From Helopsaltes ochotensis (taxonomy: Eukaryota; Chordata; Aves; Passeriformes; Locustellidae), in contig VXBM01000022.1 of the NCBI GenBank assembly GCA_013400155.1, positions 30,646 to 94,645 on the forward strand: a stretch of DNA of 64,000 nt, written 5' to 3'. Of this stretch, positions 48,942 to 59,373 are shown piece after piece. The first letter of the stretch is position 1, and each line of letters starts with the position of its first letter. Made by a program: the position numbers and the translations under genes. The notes below the pieces were generated by a model. It saw nothing but the letters and a program-made list of their open reading frames with translations. It did not search any database and had not been told where the DNA came from.

Positions 48942-49540
48942 ACTGTGTTATAAATGAAACGCCAATAAATTTAGAAAAGGATTTATTGGGAAATTGAAAT
49001 ATCAAAAATTTGAGAAAAGCCACAAGCAAAGTCAACATCGAGCCTGGCGATCGATGCTGGGTGAACCTCAAACTCAATGTCAATGGCACAGAGTCCCCCT
49101 ATGGTTCAACAATGCAGTCTTTTCAGTGGTTTTTATACATTTCTTTGGCTGGACAAACGGGTTGTTTTGTATCTCTTTGTCGTGTTCGGCTTCTTCGCAT
49201 ATTCATGTATCTGCTGGGAAGAGGTGGGTGCTTGCTTCATTTTCTTGGAATCATGTTTTGGGAGGCACACCCTCGATGACTCAAATTAGATGCATATCAG
49301 GTGTTGATCACTGGGTTGTTGGCTGGCTTATCTCCATAGATGGTCCATTCTATTTCCAGTGCCTCCCTCCATTCAGTTGCAAAACGACCCTTTTCCCCGG
49401 TTTTGGGAAAGGAGTGGCATCTGTTGTCTCAGCTGTGAGTGATTTTACCATTTTATTTCAATAAAAACACAATTTATTCTAATAATACATCAACTAGTCA
49501 AAATAAAACATGAACTATTCCATAACATATATTACAACTG
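48942..49540 (-). mobile_element. Solo LTR nested in CR1, with ACTG target duplication
   Basis: The LTR itself is 48946-49536 (591 bp), TGTTATAAATG...ATATTACA. It is flanked on both sides by ACTG (48942-48945 and 49537-49540), and removing it restores the CR1 sequence around gcagaactgggcacag exactly. A 4-bp duplication is typical of class I retroviral integrases. On the minus strand it carries GTATAAAA (plus 49131-49138) and AATAAA (plus 48982-48987). It belongs to the same family as the LTR at 37140-37747. Confidence 0.95.
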
Positions 49541-49795
49541 GGCACAGCACTCCAGATGAGGCCTCACTAGGGCTGAGTAGAGGAGTAGGATTACCTTCCT
49601 TGTCCTGCTGCCAGTGCTCTTCCTAATGCACCCCAGGACACCACTGACCTCTTGGCCCCCAGGGCACACGGCTGGCTCAGGGACAGCTTGCTGTCCACAA
49701 GATCCCCAGGTCCTTCTCCACAGAACTGCTTTCCAACAGGTCAGCCTCCAGCCTGTGCTGGTGCCTGGGGTTATTCCTTCCCGAGTGCAGTCCTA
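49541..49795 (-). mobile_element. CR1 LINE (minus strand), second half
   Basis: Continues the interrupted CR1: ggcacagcactccagatgag, gcctcactagggctgagtag, accactgacctcttggcccc, ctgtccacaagatccccagg. The 5' truncation is at about 49,795, after gggttattccttcccgagtg. Confidence 0.92.
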
Positions 49796-50419
49796 GCTGC
49801 TGACACTTCTACTTTAAACATTTTCTTTCTCAGTGTATTTTTTCCATGTAAATGGTACAAGGTTAACAGTAGCCACCAAGAGCCACATTTAAATGCCCTG
49901 TAATTTGAGAGCTGTAGCCTTCACCTAGGAAATACGAAGCAGTAGCTGAAATCTCCTTACACCTATCATAGGACAGCTGAGCAGCCTCCTGTTGAGCTAG
50001 TGGACAAAGTGGGAGAGGAAACAATAACACATCCACTGCCTTTTTTGTCCTGTGTAAACCATGATTCATCAGAAATGCTCTAAGCACCTGAGCAGACTGG
50101 GTACTGTAGGACAGAATCATGTGCAAACAACTAATTTCTTAATTGTGAACTAGATGCTGACTGACCACTATTGCCAGAAGAGGCTGTTTAGAGGCTCAGG
50201 AAAATTTTCTGCTGTAAAGGTGTGTTTTCGTACTTCCAAAGTTACATGGCAGATTAGCTGCAGTTTTGAAGATCTCAATTTTAGGCATAGATGAATGAAG
50301 TGACAGCTGGAAATAAGGTGGTGGCAAAAAGCTTCATGATGATAACATTCAAAGAACCATTATCAGGATAAGCTAAATAGTGTGAGGCATCTAGTGCTAA
50401 GAATCAGAAAATCGCATTG

Positions 50420-50540
50420 TTTGGTTTGTTTTTGTGGTGGTGTTTTGTTGTTGTTGGGACTTTTTGTTTTTGTTTGTGGTTTTTTTGTGGGTGGTTTTTT
50501 TTGGGTTTGTTGTTTTTGGGTTTCCCCTCTTCCCCCCACA
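50420..50540 (+). repeat. G/T-rich low-complexity tract
   Basis: About 110 bases on the plus strand that are almost only G and T (runs such as gtttttgtggtggtgttttg), ending in a C-rich segment (ccccctt). Strong strand asymmetry. ORFs called across it are low-complexity. Confidence 0.85.
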
Positions 50541-52799
50541 CGCCCCCAGGGAAAACAGTAGGAAAAATCCTGCTAGGCTCAATGGGCACAGGATTTTTCT
50601 GATTCATTGTTCTAACTGTATGAAGTAAATTAAGAGAGTTTCTTAACCCTGTTGCTCTTACTGCTGATCAAAGCTGGATCTGAAAACTAATTTTTTCTCT
50701 TCTAAGGCCAAAGGAAGCATCTTACTCACTTTGGAAGAGGTGGGAAAGAAGAGGATACTCCATAGGTGCGCAAGACATTCCTGGCAGCAAATAGGAAGAG
50801 GTGATAATAGCAATTGCATTTGCCTTTCATTAATCTTCTCCTTTCTGGAAGTTTCCCTTGGCTTGATTTGGCATTTCAGTCTTGGTGCCTAAGCACAGAG
50901 CATCCTGAGACAGACCTTTCCCTGAACGAATACAGTGGGTTTTGGGACAGTTTGCAATTGAGGATTCACCTGAGTGGGGATGAGGGGTCCCTGTGAAGCA
51001 GACGAGGGGAAGCAGTGACATTCATTGGCAGATCTTCCTCAGTTTATTTAAGCTTTTCAGTTTTCCTTTTGCATTACAAATCACTGAATTGAAAACACAG
51101 AAGTAGAGTTGCTCTATATTGAGACATATTTTTTGTGGAGTATAAAATGTCTGACGCCTTCAAGGAGAGTTTTATACAGCTTGGCACATTCACCCGTTTG
51201 TGGGAAAAAAAAAAAAAAAGAAATACTTCAGTATTTCTTTGGTAAAAGGGCCTTACAATGGGAAATTTTAAAACAGGCATTAAGGGGAAATCTGAGCAAA
51301 GCTTTTTAGGAGGCAGTACATACTTTTCCCACTAGGTGGTGGAAATCTGCCACCATCCAGAGCTTTAAAAAACAGGAAAATACCCACATAATTATGAAGG
51401 GCAGGCTGAATTAAGATAGAAAATAGCTGTAATAACAGCTTATAATGTATCGATTAAAATGAGTTCTCTGCATGTCGAAGAGACAATCATAGAAAATTAT
51501 TCTTAATGTTATCCCTGACACAAAGGCAAAAATGTCAGTTAGAGAGGTTTTCTGATGTTTTAGAAAAGGAAATGAAAGGATAATTTAATCTAAATGAATT
51601 CTCTCACCCTTTACAGAAGGACTTTCATCGGTAATTTCAGACCACAGGAACTCAGAAAACAAATCTCTCATGCATTTATTTATCTTCAACTGCCAAAATA
51701 TATTTTTTAAATTAGCAGTTTTCATTACCATACATCATAGATCTCTCACAGCTCAGGACTTGCTGCCATATAAGCATTGTTTCTAAAGGTGTCCTCATGG
51801 TGGCAGTAAAACAATAAATTATTTAGAAGAGATTTGAAAATCACACCATTTTATGTTGCTTTTGTTATGATTTATGGCTGGAATAGCAGAGAAAAAGCAG
51901 ATGCTCTGGTGCTAACATCACAGAAGGAACAAGGCTTTGGTAACTCTTCTAGTACAGCACCAACAGACAACTGTTGCTGACTTTATTCCATGCGTTTTTC
52001 TTCAAAGCTACACCCAAGCCATACCCGACATATGATTTATGTTTTAAGATGAAAGCAACTATCACAGTGTTCAAAGACATTGAAGACATACTGTTTTCAC
52101 TGAAATTCATGGCTCTCATCTCAGCAACACATCCCAGAGGTGAAGTCATCAACACATCATTTTGGGAAAAAAAAGGATGAGATACCTTCAGCTGCTGAGA
52201 TGCTGCTAATCAGTGCTCTTTTGGTCCTGCCAATGAGGGTCATACTAGCTGTATTTCTCCATGGCATTGCCAGGGAACATGATTTTGCCATTTGATCTCT
52301 GTCCTTGGCCTGTCCGATCTCTGAGCAGCCTCCACGTTGCATGGCTACCCACTGATCTGGCTGTGGTTCTTGCTCTTACCGCTGAAGAGGTTTCACATTC
52401 CTAAGTATGACCAATACCATTTTCCCTGCCATCTTCTGAAATACCTGCCTCCTCTGCACTGCTCTTCCATGCTGCTCTCCTTTACTCTCCCAGGGTCAGA
52501 CCGTGACTTCTGACTGTGGTTTATGCAGTGATGTTGCAAACAGGAAGGCTGTGCAGAAACAGACTAGTTTCATACCCAGTAACCTCGTAGCCAGAGAGTG
52601 CCAGTCTTTCTGTCCACACATTGGTATGTCAGGATACCTGGCTACATTTCCTACCTGATTGCCAGGCATAAGTTGAGCATACAGTGGTTATTCTGAAAGT
52701 AGTGTAACATACTCCTCAATGAAGTAATCACTCATGGACTTGTGTGGTTACTGAAACTGATAAATTTTTTCTGAGAGGTTTTTAGGATGGTTGTTGTTG

Positions 52800-52885
52800 C
52801 GGGGGGTTTTTTGGGATTGTCTTGTTTTGGTGTGGGTTTTTTTTTTCTTTTTGTTGTTGTTGTTTTGTTTGTTTGTTTTTGAGAT
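52800..52885 (+). repeat. G/T-rich low-complexity tract
   Basis: A second G/T-only tract with ttgttgttg and ttgtttgtttg units and G runs (cggggggtttttt). Confidence 0.85.
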
Positions 52886-53644
52886 AAATATTGTGTTGCT
52901 GCTCAACTGAGGTCTAACCCAAGTGTTCTGGCTACATATACACTAAAATGGCATGCCCAGGTAAGACCTGAAATGCAGTGCTATAGTGATGAATGACAGC
53001 AAATCTCCAGTTAGCTAGCAAAACTTAGACAGGTGTGATCATAACTAGATTACTTTTCTCCTATTAATTAAAGTTGGTGTTTTTTTCCCAGAGTGTTACC
53101 AGTGTGGACCACTGATAACCACAACAAATAATACTATGTTGAAAATTCTAATAAAGGAGATGGGTATCCACTTTTTATTTGAATTCTGGAGTGTCATTCA
53201 AAAAGTTAAGTTTTTTTAAGAACTCAAGATGGCCTCATTTTCTGTCCTGCCTAAATGTAAGGAGCAGATTTTCTACATTCCACAAATCTCTCTAATAGTT
53301 TCCAGAAATCTAGTATTCATTAAATGTTGCACCTAATTTTAGGTCTCTCATTTTGAAATGTTATCCTTCACCCTCAAAAATGTAGCATCACTTACATAAA
53401 GGTTATTTTAGAAGCTTCTATTACACAGGATCACATTAGCAATCCAAACCATTTCTTCTCTATGTGGTGACTTCCAGCCAAGACAATACTATTAAAGTGC
53501 AGGAATTACAGTACTTTTCTTCAACTTTATTTGGAGGAGAGATGGCTTCTTTGGGCATACTTCAGAACATCCTGCCAGTATGTGTGGGGAATGTGTCAAG
53601 GAGAGTAAGCCAGACTGTACAAAGCAGTGTTTGGCAGAATGATG

Positions 53645-53886
53645 AGAGACAAGGAGCATAAAGTGCAATGAGAGAGGTTCTGACTGGATATAAGATGCAA
53701 TTTTTTCATGGGGACAATCAGGTACAGGCTTCTTAGAAAGGCTGCACTATCTCAGCCCTGGAGTTTTTCAAGAACTTAATAAATCTTTAAGAACTTGCTC
53801 TGAGCTCACAGATGACCCTGCTTTGAGAAGAAGGTTGGACTACAGACCTCCTGAGACCTCTTCCAATCCTAGTTATCCTATGATTT
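53645..53886 (+). mobile_element. CR1 LINE 3' end (plus strand), diverged
   Basis: It follows the CR1 3' order: cttcttagaaaggctgcact, cctggagtttttcaagaact, ctgctttgagaagaaggttg, gactacagacctcctgagac, ctcttccaatcctagttatc, then a single ctatgatttt tail. The copy is more diverged than the others in the window. Confidence 0.85.
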
Positions 53887-56800
53887 TGTTTGTTCACAAC
53901 TGTTGACATTATTAATCCCTACATATACCACAAGACAGGTGTTCAGTGCAGGACTCTTTGATCCATCACTGAGAGGCAACACCACTGCCAGTAACTTTGG
54001 TGGCCAAAGGTCAGTTTGCCAGGATGAAATATTCCCAAGAGATTGTAGATCACTGAATTCAACATGGCATCAGATGATTTGTTGGAAAATCTTCTTAGGG
54101 ATTTCTTTAGCACTAACATTGTAACTCTGAAGAGAGATAAGCACAACAGCAATCTGAAGAAATTTGGATTTTTATCCATTCTTGTATGTCTGGTGTGATT
54201 AGGTAGCTTCCAACATAAAGTAGTTGCTCAAACTATTGACAGGTTGTGCATATGTTCCCTTTCCCTTTGTCTACTTTAGTGTGAGCTCTTTGTGGTAGGT
54301 GCTGGGGTTTTTATCTTGTATTTTGACTAGAACAAAACAAATTCAGATGGTCTTAGGAATTGTAATAAACCAAATGAATGATATTCAAGTCAGAAACATG
54401 TACAATACATCCACGCATTAGTGGTAATTGGAAGATGTTGTAATTCCCTTAGTGCAAGAAGGAGAAAGAGAGCAAGGTAGGCAAGATGCCTGGAGGAGAG
54501 ACCACTTCATATATTAGGGTACTATGAAGCCAATCACTCTGGCTGGCTGCTTCAGAGCTGTGACTTTTGTAATTCATACCACTATGGTATAAAATGAATG
54601 TCAGAGCTGTGAACTGGGGAGACAACCAAAGGACAGGTAGAAAGTCAGAAGGAAACTTGATGGAGGAATACTTGTACTTTCCTAATTCCTTTTTCTAAAT
54701 GACTGTCCATGTGTGAAAAGGAAAATGGTAATACCTGCTTAAATAAGAGTATGAACATGGAATTGAAAATAAAAGTATGAACTGAGTCAATAATAATTAT
54801 AACAACAATAATAATACAGTTGTATAATTTGTGTGCATGCTTGTGTTTTCTGAGAGGTTGACAAGTGTGTTTTATGCATGAGTGGAACTAGTAGAAATCT
54901 ATATTGTGAAGAGCATTGGGAGAAAAATAACATTTAAAAAGTGAAAAAGTATCTATTAGTACTCTTACATCTGGGTAAGGGAGCTAATCCTGGTGCAGCA
55001 ATGCTTCCCCTCTAGCACTTTTTGATTTCTGAACGTTTGAAATAGGAATCTGAACATTTTTTTTCCATAAGTTTTTTATATTACACACCAACATATATGC
55101 ATCTGTATGGACCTACCCAAATGCACACATGTAAACTGTATGAAATGCACATACAACTAATCACATAAAATAGAAAATGTAAAAGAGTGCTATTTCTTTT
55201 CTAAAATGCCTTAGTTCTTACAGATACAGTTGCAAAAACAGATTAAAAAATCCAGAAATGTAGGATCATACAGATGTAAGATTTCATCCTAATATGTACT
55301 TTTTTAGGAAAAGTGATCACATTTAATCTTGATTTTAAAAATGCTTTTATCCAATGGAGGCAATTTTACACTAGTCTGGAAGATTGCTTGGTAAGCATGA
55401 GACAAATTCCAGATGTTAAGCATTATATCTGACACTGAAATGATGGGAAATTGCAGACTGAACCTGTTATAGGAGCAATCTTCCTATATTTCAAGGCCCA
55501 GAATCACATAAATCCCCCTTCAGGCTCCCTAAACTTATGATTAAAAGAAATAGTTTCACCTACTCTTGTACTGAAAATATCCCCTCCTCCAATTTCTACC
55601 ATTTTTCTTTCTACCATTAAGCTGATTTGAAGATTTTTTTTTTCAATTTAATAGCCATCCTGATCTTAATTTTACCATAGAAATGAAAAGAAAAACATGT
55701 ACCCATTGACAGCAAGAGTACTTTAACCTGTTCACAGGTAAGCCAATGGGGTTTCTGTCTCGTCCTGTGAATTCTCAACAAATACTAATAAGAAACTTCT
55801 TTTCTACAGATTGCTGTCATATGTAAGATCACAACCACCAACCATCACGAAAAGCTAGGACAGACATGGCTACTGACACCAGTTGCTTAAATAGTAAGTG
55901 CAAGATTGCATCAAGCTTTCTGTAAATTTCTGTGGTGGTGAGAGTTTTTTCCTTTGTTACATCTGATTCAGTAAAAACTTCTACTCATCTGAGCACATAG
56001 CTTCCTTCCTGTAATGTTTTTCCTGTATGGATACAAATGGGAGTTTTGCCAATGACGTTAGAGATTTTCACCCAGTTACGTCTAGAACTAGGTGCAGACA
56101 TATACCTGGAAACTCCTGCAAACCTTCCAAGTGACTGAAGCTGTATCTACCTCCTTGTGGCTCCTGGGAATGTTAGTTCTGCCTGAAATACCATGTTCCC
56201 TAAATGATACAGGAAATGTCAGTTGAGGCAATGTACATAAAAAGTTCTCAACTCCTTATTAAGGATTATGGACTAAGAGCTGGATCTTCCATATCCTATT
56301 ACCAATGCTCTAGGTTGCTGATTGTATATATTTTTTTCAGTCTTGTGTTCTGAATTTGTATATGAATCATGAAATATTCACTCTTATAAAGCAAACTTGC
56401 CTTACTGCTGGCACCACGCCAGCAGCACTATCGAGATTCTAGAGCAGGGGATTCTCTCTCTTCCTTACCTCTGGCGTCACACCAGCAGCGCAATGCAATC
56501 TAGCTTCCCCCCTTTGCTTGTTCTGCTGAACAGAATACTTTTTATTCAATTACTCATGTGCCTCTGTCAGGTCTTCAGAGCTTTGGATTCTTGGGCTCTG
56601 ACACTTCCTGGGCTACAGCAGGGATTGTCCCCTCTCAAAATAAATCAGGGTGTTCTCTTGTGCCACAGCTCCCCTGGCACCTGGAGCAGCAGCAGAGAGG
56701 GAGATTTCCAGGCTTACCCCACAAAACTCTGCCTCAGATCTGCCGAGAGAAAGTATGACTCCTGTTCTGGACCACTGTCCTTGGCCGACATGTAGTTTCT

Positions 56801-57022
56801 CAAGATGCCCCATGTCATGAGAACTATAAAAAAGAACAGTGTCAGAGGGAAAGAGAAAGAAAATGGGTCCAACAGCAAAGGTGAAATGAAGAATATGACT
56901 GTATTACTGGGACAAGCATGTGAAACAGGAGCAGAGCAATTTCAGTGCAGCCCAAATTGTTTTATGTCAGCTGTCATGTCAGATATTAGCATCATTCACT
57001 CTTTAGAAGAAAACTAAGTGCA
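53887..57022. other. Intergenic, one GC-richer patch
   Basis: No supported gene. At 56,397-56,800 a GC-richer patch carries a 132-codon plus-strand ORF and a related hairpin pair; I do not recognise it. The rest is AT-rich without repeat ends. Confidence 0.5.
56397..56500. repeat. Hairpin-containing imperfect direct repeat
   Basis: A unit of about 32 bp with cttactgctggc-accac-gccagcagc (56401-56426) is followed after about 35 bp by a diverged copy, cttacctctggcgtcacaccagcagc (near 56464-56490). The first copy holds a perfect stem of 7 bp with a 5-base loop (56406-56424), and its core TGGC-N5-GCCA (56409-56421) has the form of an NFI palindrome. Confidence 0.6.
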
Positions 57023-57076
57023 TATGCAGGGCCATGAAGAAAAGGCCTTATTTTATATTACACATAATTACACCTT
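57023..57076. repeat. 54-bp perfect inverted repeat, left arm
   Basis: The left arm (starts tatgcagggccatgaagaaa) is identical over all 54 bases to the reverse complement of 58481-58534. The match breaks off sharply on both sides. Both arm ends read TA-TGCAGGG, so a TA duplication like that of Tc1/mariner elements is conceivable, but it would be only 2 bp and may be chance. Confidence 0.95.
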
Positions 57077-58480
57077 GTGTAGAAGACTTAAACCAAACTT
57101 TTGCAGTACTTTCTCAATGCACCTGCTCATCTGATATAATATTTTGGAAGACCTCCAATCGTTTTTGATGTGATTTTTGAGAAAGTTTTAATAATAAAAA
57201 TATTTTGATTATATAAATAAAATCATTCTTCAGATCTGAAGATTGAACCTTTGCCCATTTTCTGCTGTTTTGAAACCCAGAGCATGTTAAAAATCTATTA
57301 AAATGTTCAGTGCTGAAGAGAACATTTTAGCATTCTTAAATCTCACTTGGGGCTATAGTTTCAGGCTTCCATTTTATTGATATCTTGCCAGAAAAGATTT
57401 CCTAAAGATTTTTAAAGATTTGAAATATCCAGATCTATATATGGTTGTAAATTAATTATATATTGGAAGTCCTGGAAATTATATCAAGTACTGTTACTCA
57501 AATCTAAAAAAAAAAAAAAAAAAAAAAAATCAAGGCAGGCTGAGATTGATTCTATTTTTGAAAAAGTGGTATTTTGGTATTATGGGATTTTTATCCAAAA
57601 CTTCATTATACCTTATTGGCTAAAAATGATGAAGTGTAGTTATATTAGAATGGGATGTTGAGTCAGTCGGAGTATGTGAACTGTTACAAAAGAGAGAAAA
57701 TGGGCATGAAGAACAACTTAGCTGCAGGTTATTGCTTTACAATATTTTACCATCTATAACTTTTTATGTCGAAATAACTTTCTTGAAAAAGTTATGTGAA
57801 AGTTATGAGAAAGGACTCAATCACTGTAAGCTTAAAAATGCCTTTTGAATTTTAAACAACTAACAAATGGAAAGTGCTGATTCAGTTTTATATCTTTATT
57901 ATTTCCCATGCCAACTATCTCTAATCTGGCAGTTTGAAGGATCTAAAAATGTCATGCATAGCAAATATCCTGATCAACCTCAGGCTGCATACAAAGGGCA
58001 TAGCTTAATTGAAATTCCATTTTTGGTATCAATTCCTGCTTCCTAACAAGTGTTGTGAGGAAAAAGCTGTCCTTACACACCAAAGCTTCTTCCTTTTTGA
58101 TGTATCCTCTGACTTCAGTGGCAATTAGGTGGCAACTGTCCAGGCCAAAGTTGCTCTTCCTCAAACACTTCCTCTGAGTACTCTTTGTGCAGAACAGCCT
58201 TGGAGATGCCTGTGGAGCTACAATAAGTAGGCTTCCCTGATGATGTGTTAAATAACAGGCTCTATTCACTTTGCAGCAGCAACATCCAGTGTAATTCCCC
58301 TTTTATGTGCAGAATTACTGGAGTTGCACTGAAACAAAAGTAAGAGGTGTGAACTGGGCTTTGTGGTTTTAGTGTGTGTCTATGAAAAGACTGGATTTGA
58401 ACAGAGAGGCTACAGCCAAAAGAGAATGCTGTGTATTAAGGAATGGTGTTGTGTTTGTTTTTACTTTAGAAAATTTGGGA
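57077..58480. other. 1.4-kb spacer between inverted-repeat arms
   Basis: AT-rich sequence with a run of 24 A (57506-57529) and no domain that I recognise; a minus-strand 105-codon ORF (57952-58269) shows no transposase motif. If the arms are transposon ends, this would be the body of a non-autonomous element. Confidence 0.45.
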
Positions 58481-58534
58481 AAGGTGTAATTATGTGTAAT
58501 ATAAAATAAGGCCTTTTCTTCATGGCCCTGCATA
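58481..58534. repeat. 54-bp perfect inverted repeat, right arm
   Basis: Reverse complement of 57023-57076 with no mismatch (starts aaggtgtaattatgtgtaat, ends gccctgcata). Zero divergence between non-coding arms implies a recent origin or gene conversion. Confidence 0.95.
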
Positions 58535-58679
58535 AGCTGTAGTAATTTGGTCGGTACAGATGGATGTTGATCGTTACCACTTTATGCTCACACCATGCAG
58601 GTCACCTTGGGAAATGCTGAGGTGGAAAGGGTACTGTGAGTAATATAAACCACATTTGGGCTAGGTAGAAGAGAATGTC

Positions 58680-59373
58680 CTGTAATAGAGGAATATATAT
58701 ATATTACAATATATGAGTTTAAGATTCATGAGATGAGGAACATATATGGCTATGAAAATTCAGAATTTTGGAAGCATATAACAGGCTTAAGCAGGTGAAG
58801 GGGAAACAGAAATATATATGGTTTGTGTAATGATTTTTGCAGAAGTAGCAGAACAACTTGTTACAGCATAACTTGTTACAAAGAAGGAACTGGTAGAAGC
58901 ACACATAGAAATTTAGTTGCTAGGTAAAAACTATTAAGATAAGATGTATATTGTGAAAATTCAGTAAAACAAGACTTAGGTATTGTGAGAAATCAATAAA
59001 GCAGAAAGCTATGGCTTAAATCCAGCAAAATTGGGCTCCTAATCTTTGGCAAGGGCAAAGTGACCTGAAAAATGGCCAAACCTCCACTGTGCCTGCCCAG
59101 AAGCAAAGATCAACCTGAGGAAGACGTTGGCCTTCCTCCCAAGACCCCAACTCTTGACCACCAGGAGGTGTGACAGCTAATTCAAATATGAAGCAAGAGA
59201 AGGTGGGAATGGGCAGATGAGCAGGTGTGGGTTTGTGAGATCAATGTGTATTTAAACCTGGACCTTGCCTTGACCAGGCATGCACAGTTTGGAGGAGATA
59301 TCCCCCATGTGTCCCAGCTGGAAATAAAACATACCTGCTTTACAATTTCTAATTGTAAAGTCCTTATTCCACA
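58680..59373 (+). mobile_element. LTR of a second ERV family (plus strand), left boundary uncertain
   Basis: The right part has full LTR logic on the plus strand: TATA-like tatttaaa at 59249-59256, AATAAA at 59323-59328, a 10-bp perfect stem hairpin (ctttacaatt / aattgtaaag, 59338-59360) and a terminal CA in cttattccaca at 59373. The form gctggaaataaaa...cctgctt...ttccaca is typical of bird ERV LTRs. The left end is a guess at a TGT near 58,680; no target duplication was found. Confidence 0.6.

Larger units (their letters stand above)
49796..53644. other. Intergenic, low-complexity tracts only
   Basis: No supported gene. G/T-rich low-complexity tracts lie at about 50,420-50,540 and 52,800-52,885. 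A short A run is at about 51,208-51,219. Small ORFs (up to 87 codons) show no family features. Confidence 0.55.

Noticed and set aside
48994..49464. 156-codon plus-strand ORF (and a similar 108-codon ORF at 37349-37675)
   Set aside because: Both are the same antisense chance ORF within LTR copies, not host or viral genes.
48942..49541. A 5-bp target duplication AACTG for the nested LTR
   Set aside because: It would make the LTR end in ...TTAC rather than TTACA; the 4-bp ACTG reading keeps canonical TG...CA ends and agrees with the 4-bp CCAT of the related LTR.
57023..58534. hAT-type transposon with CAGGG ends
   Set aside because: The 8 bases outside CAGGG...CCCTG on the two sides do not match, so no 8-bp target duplication supports it.
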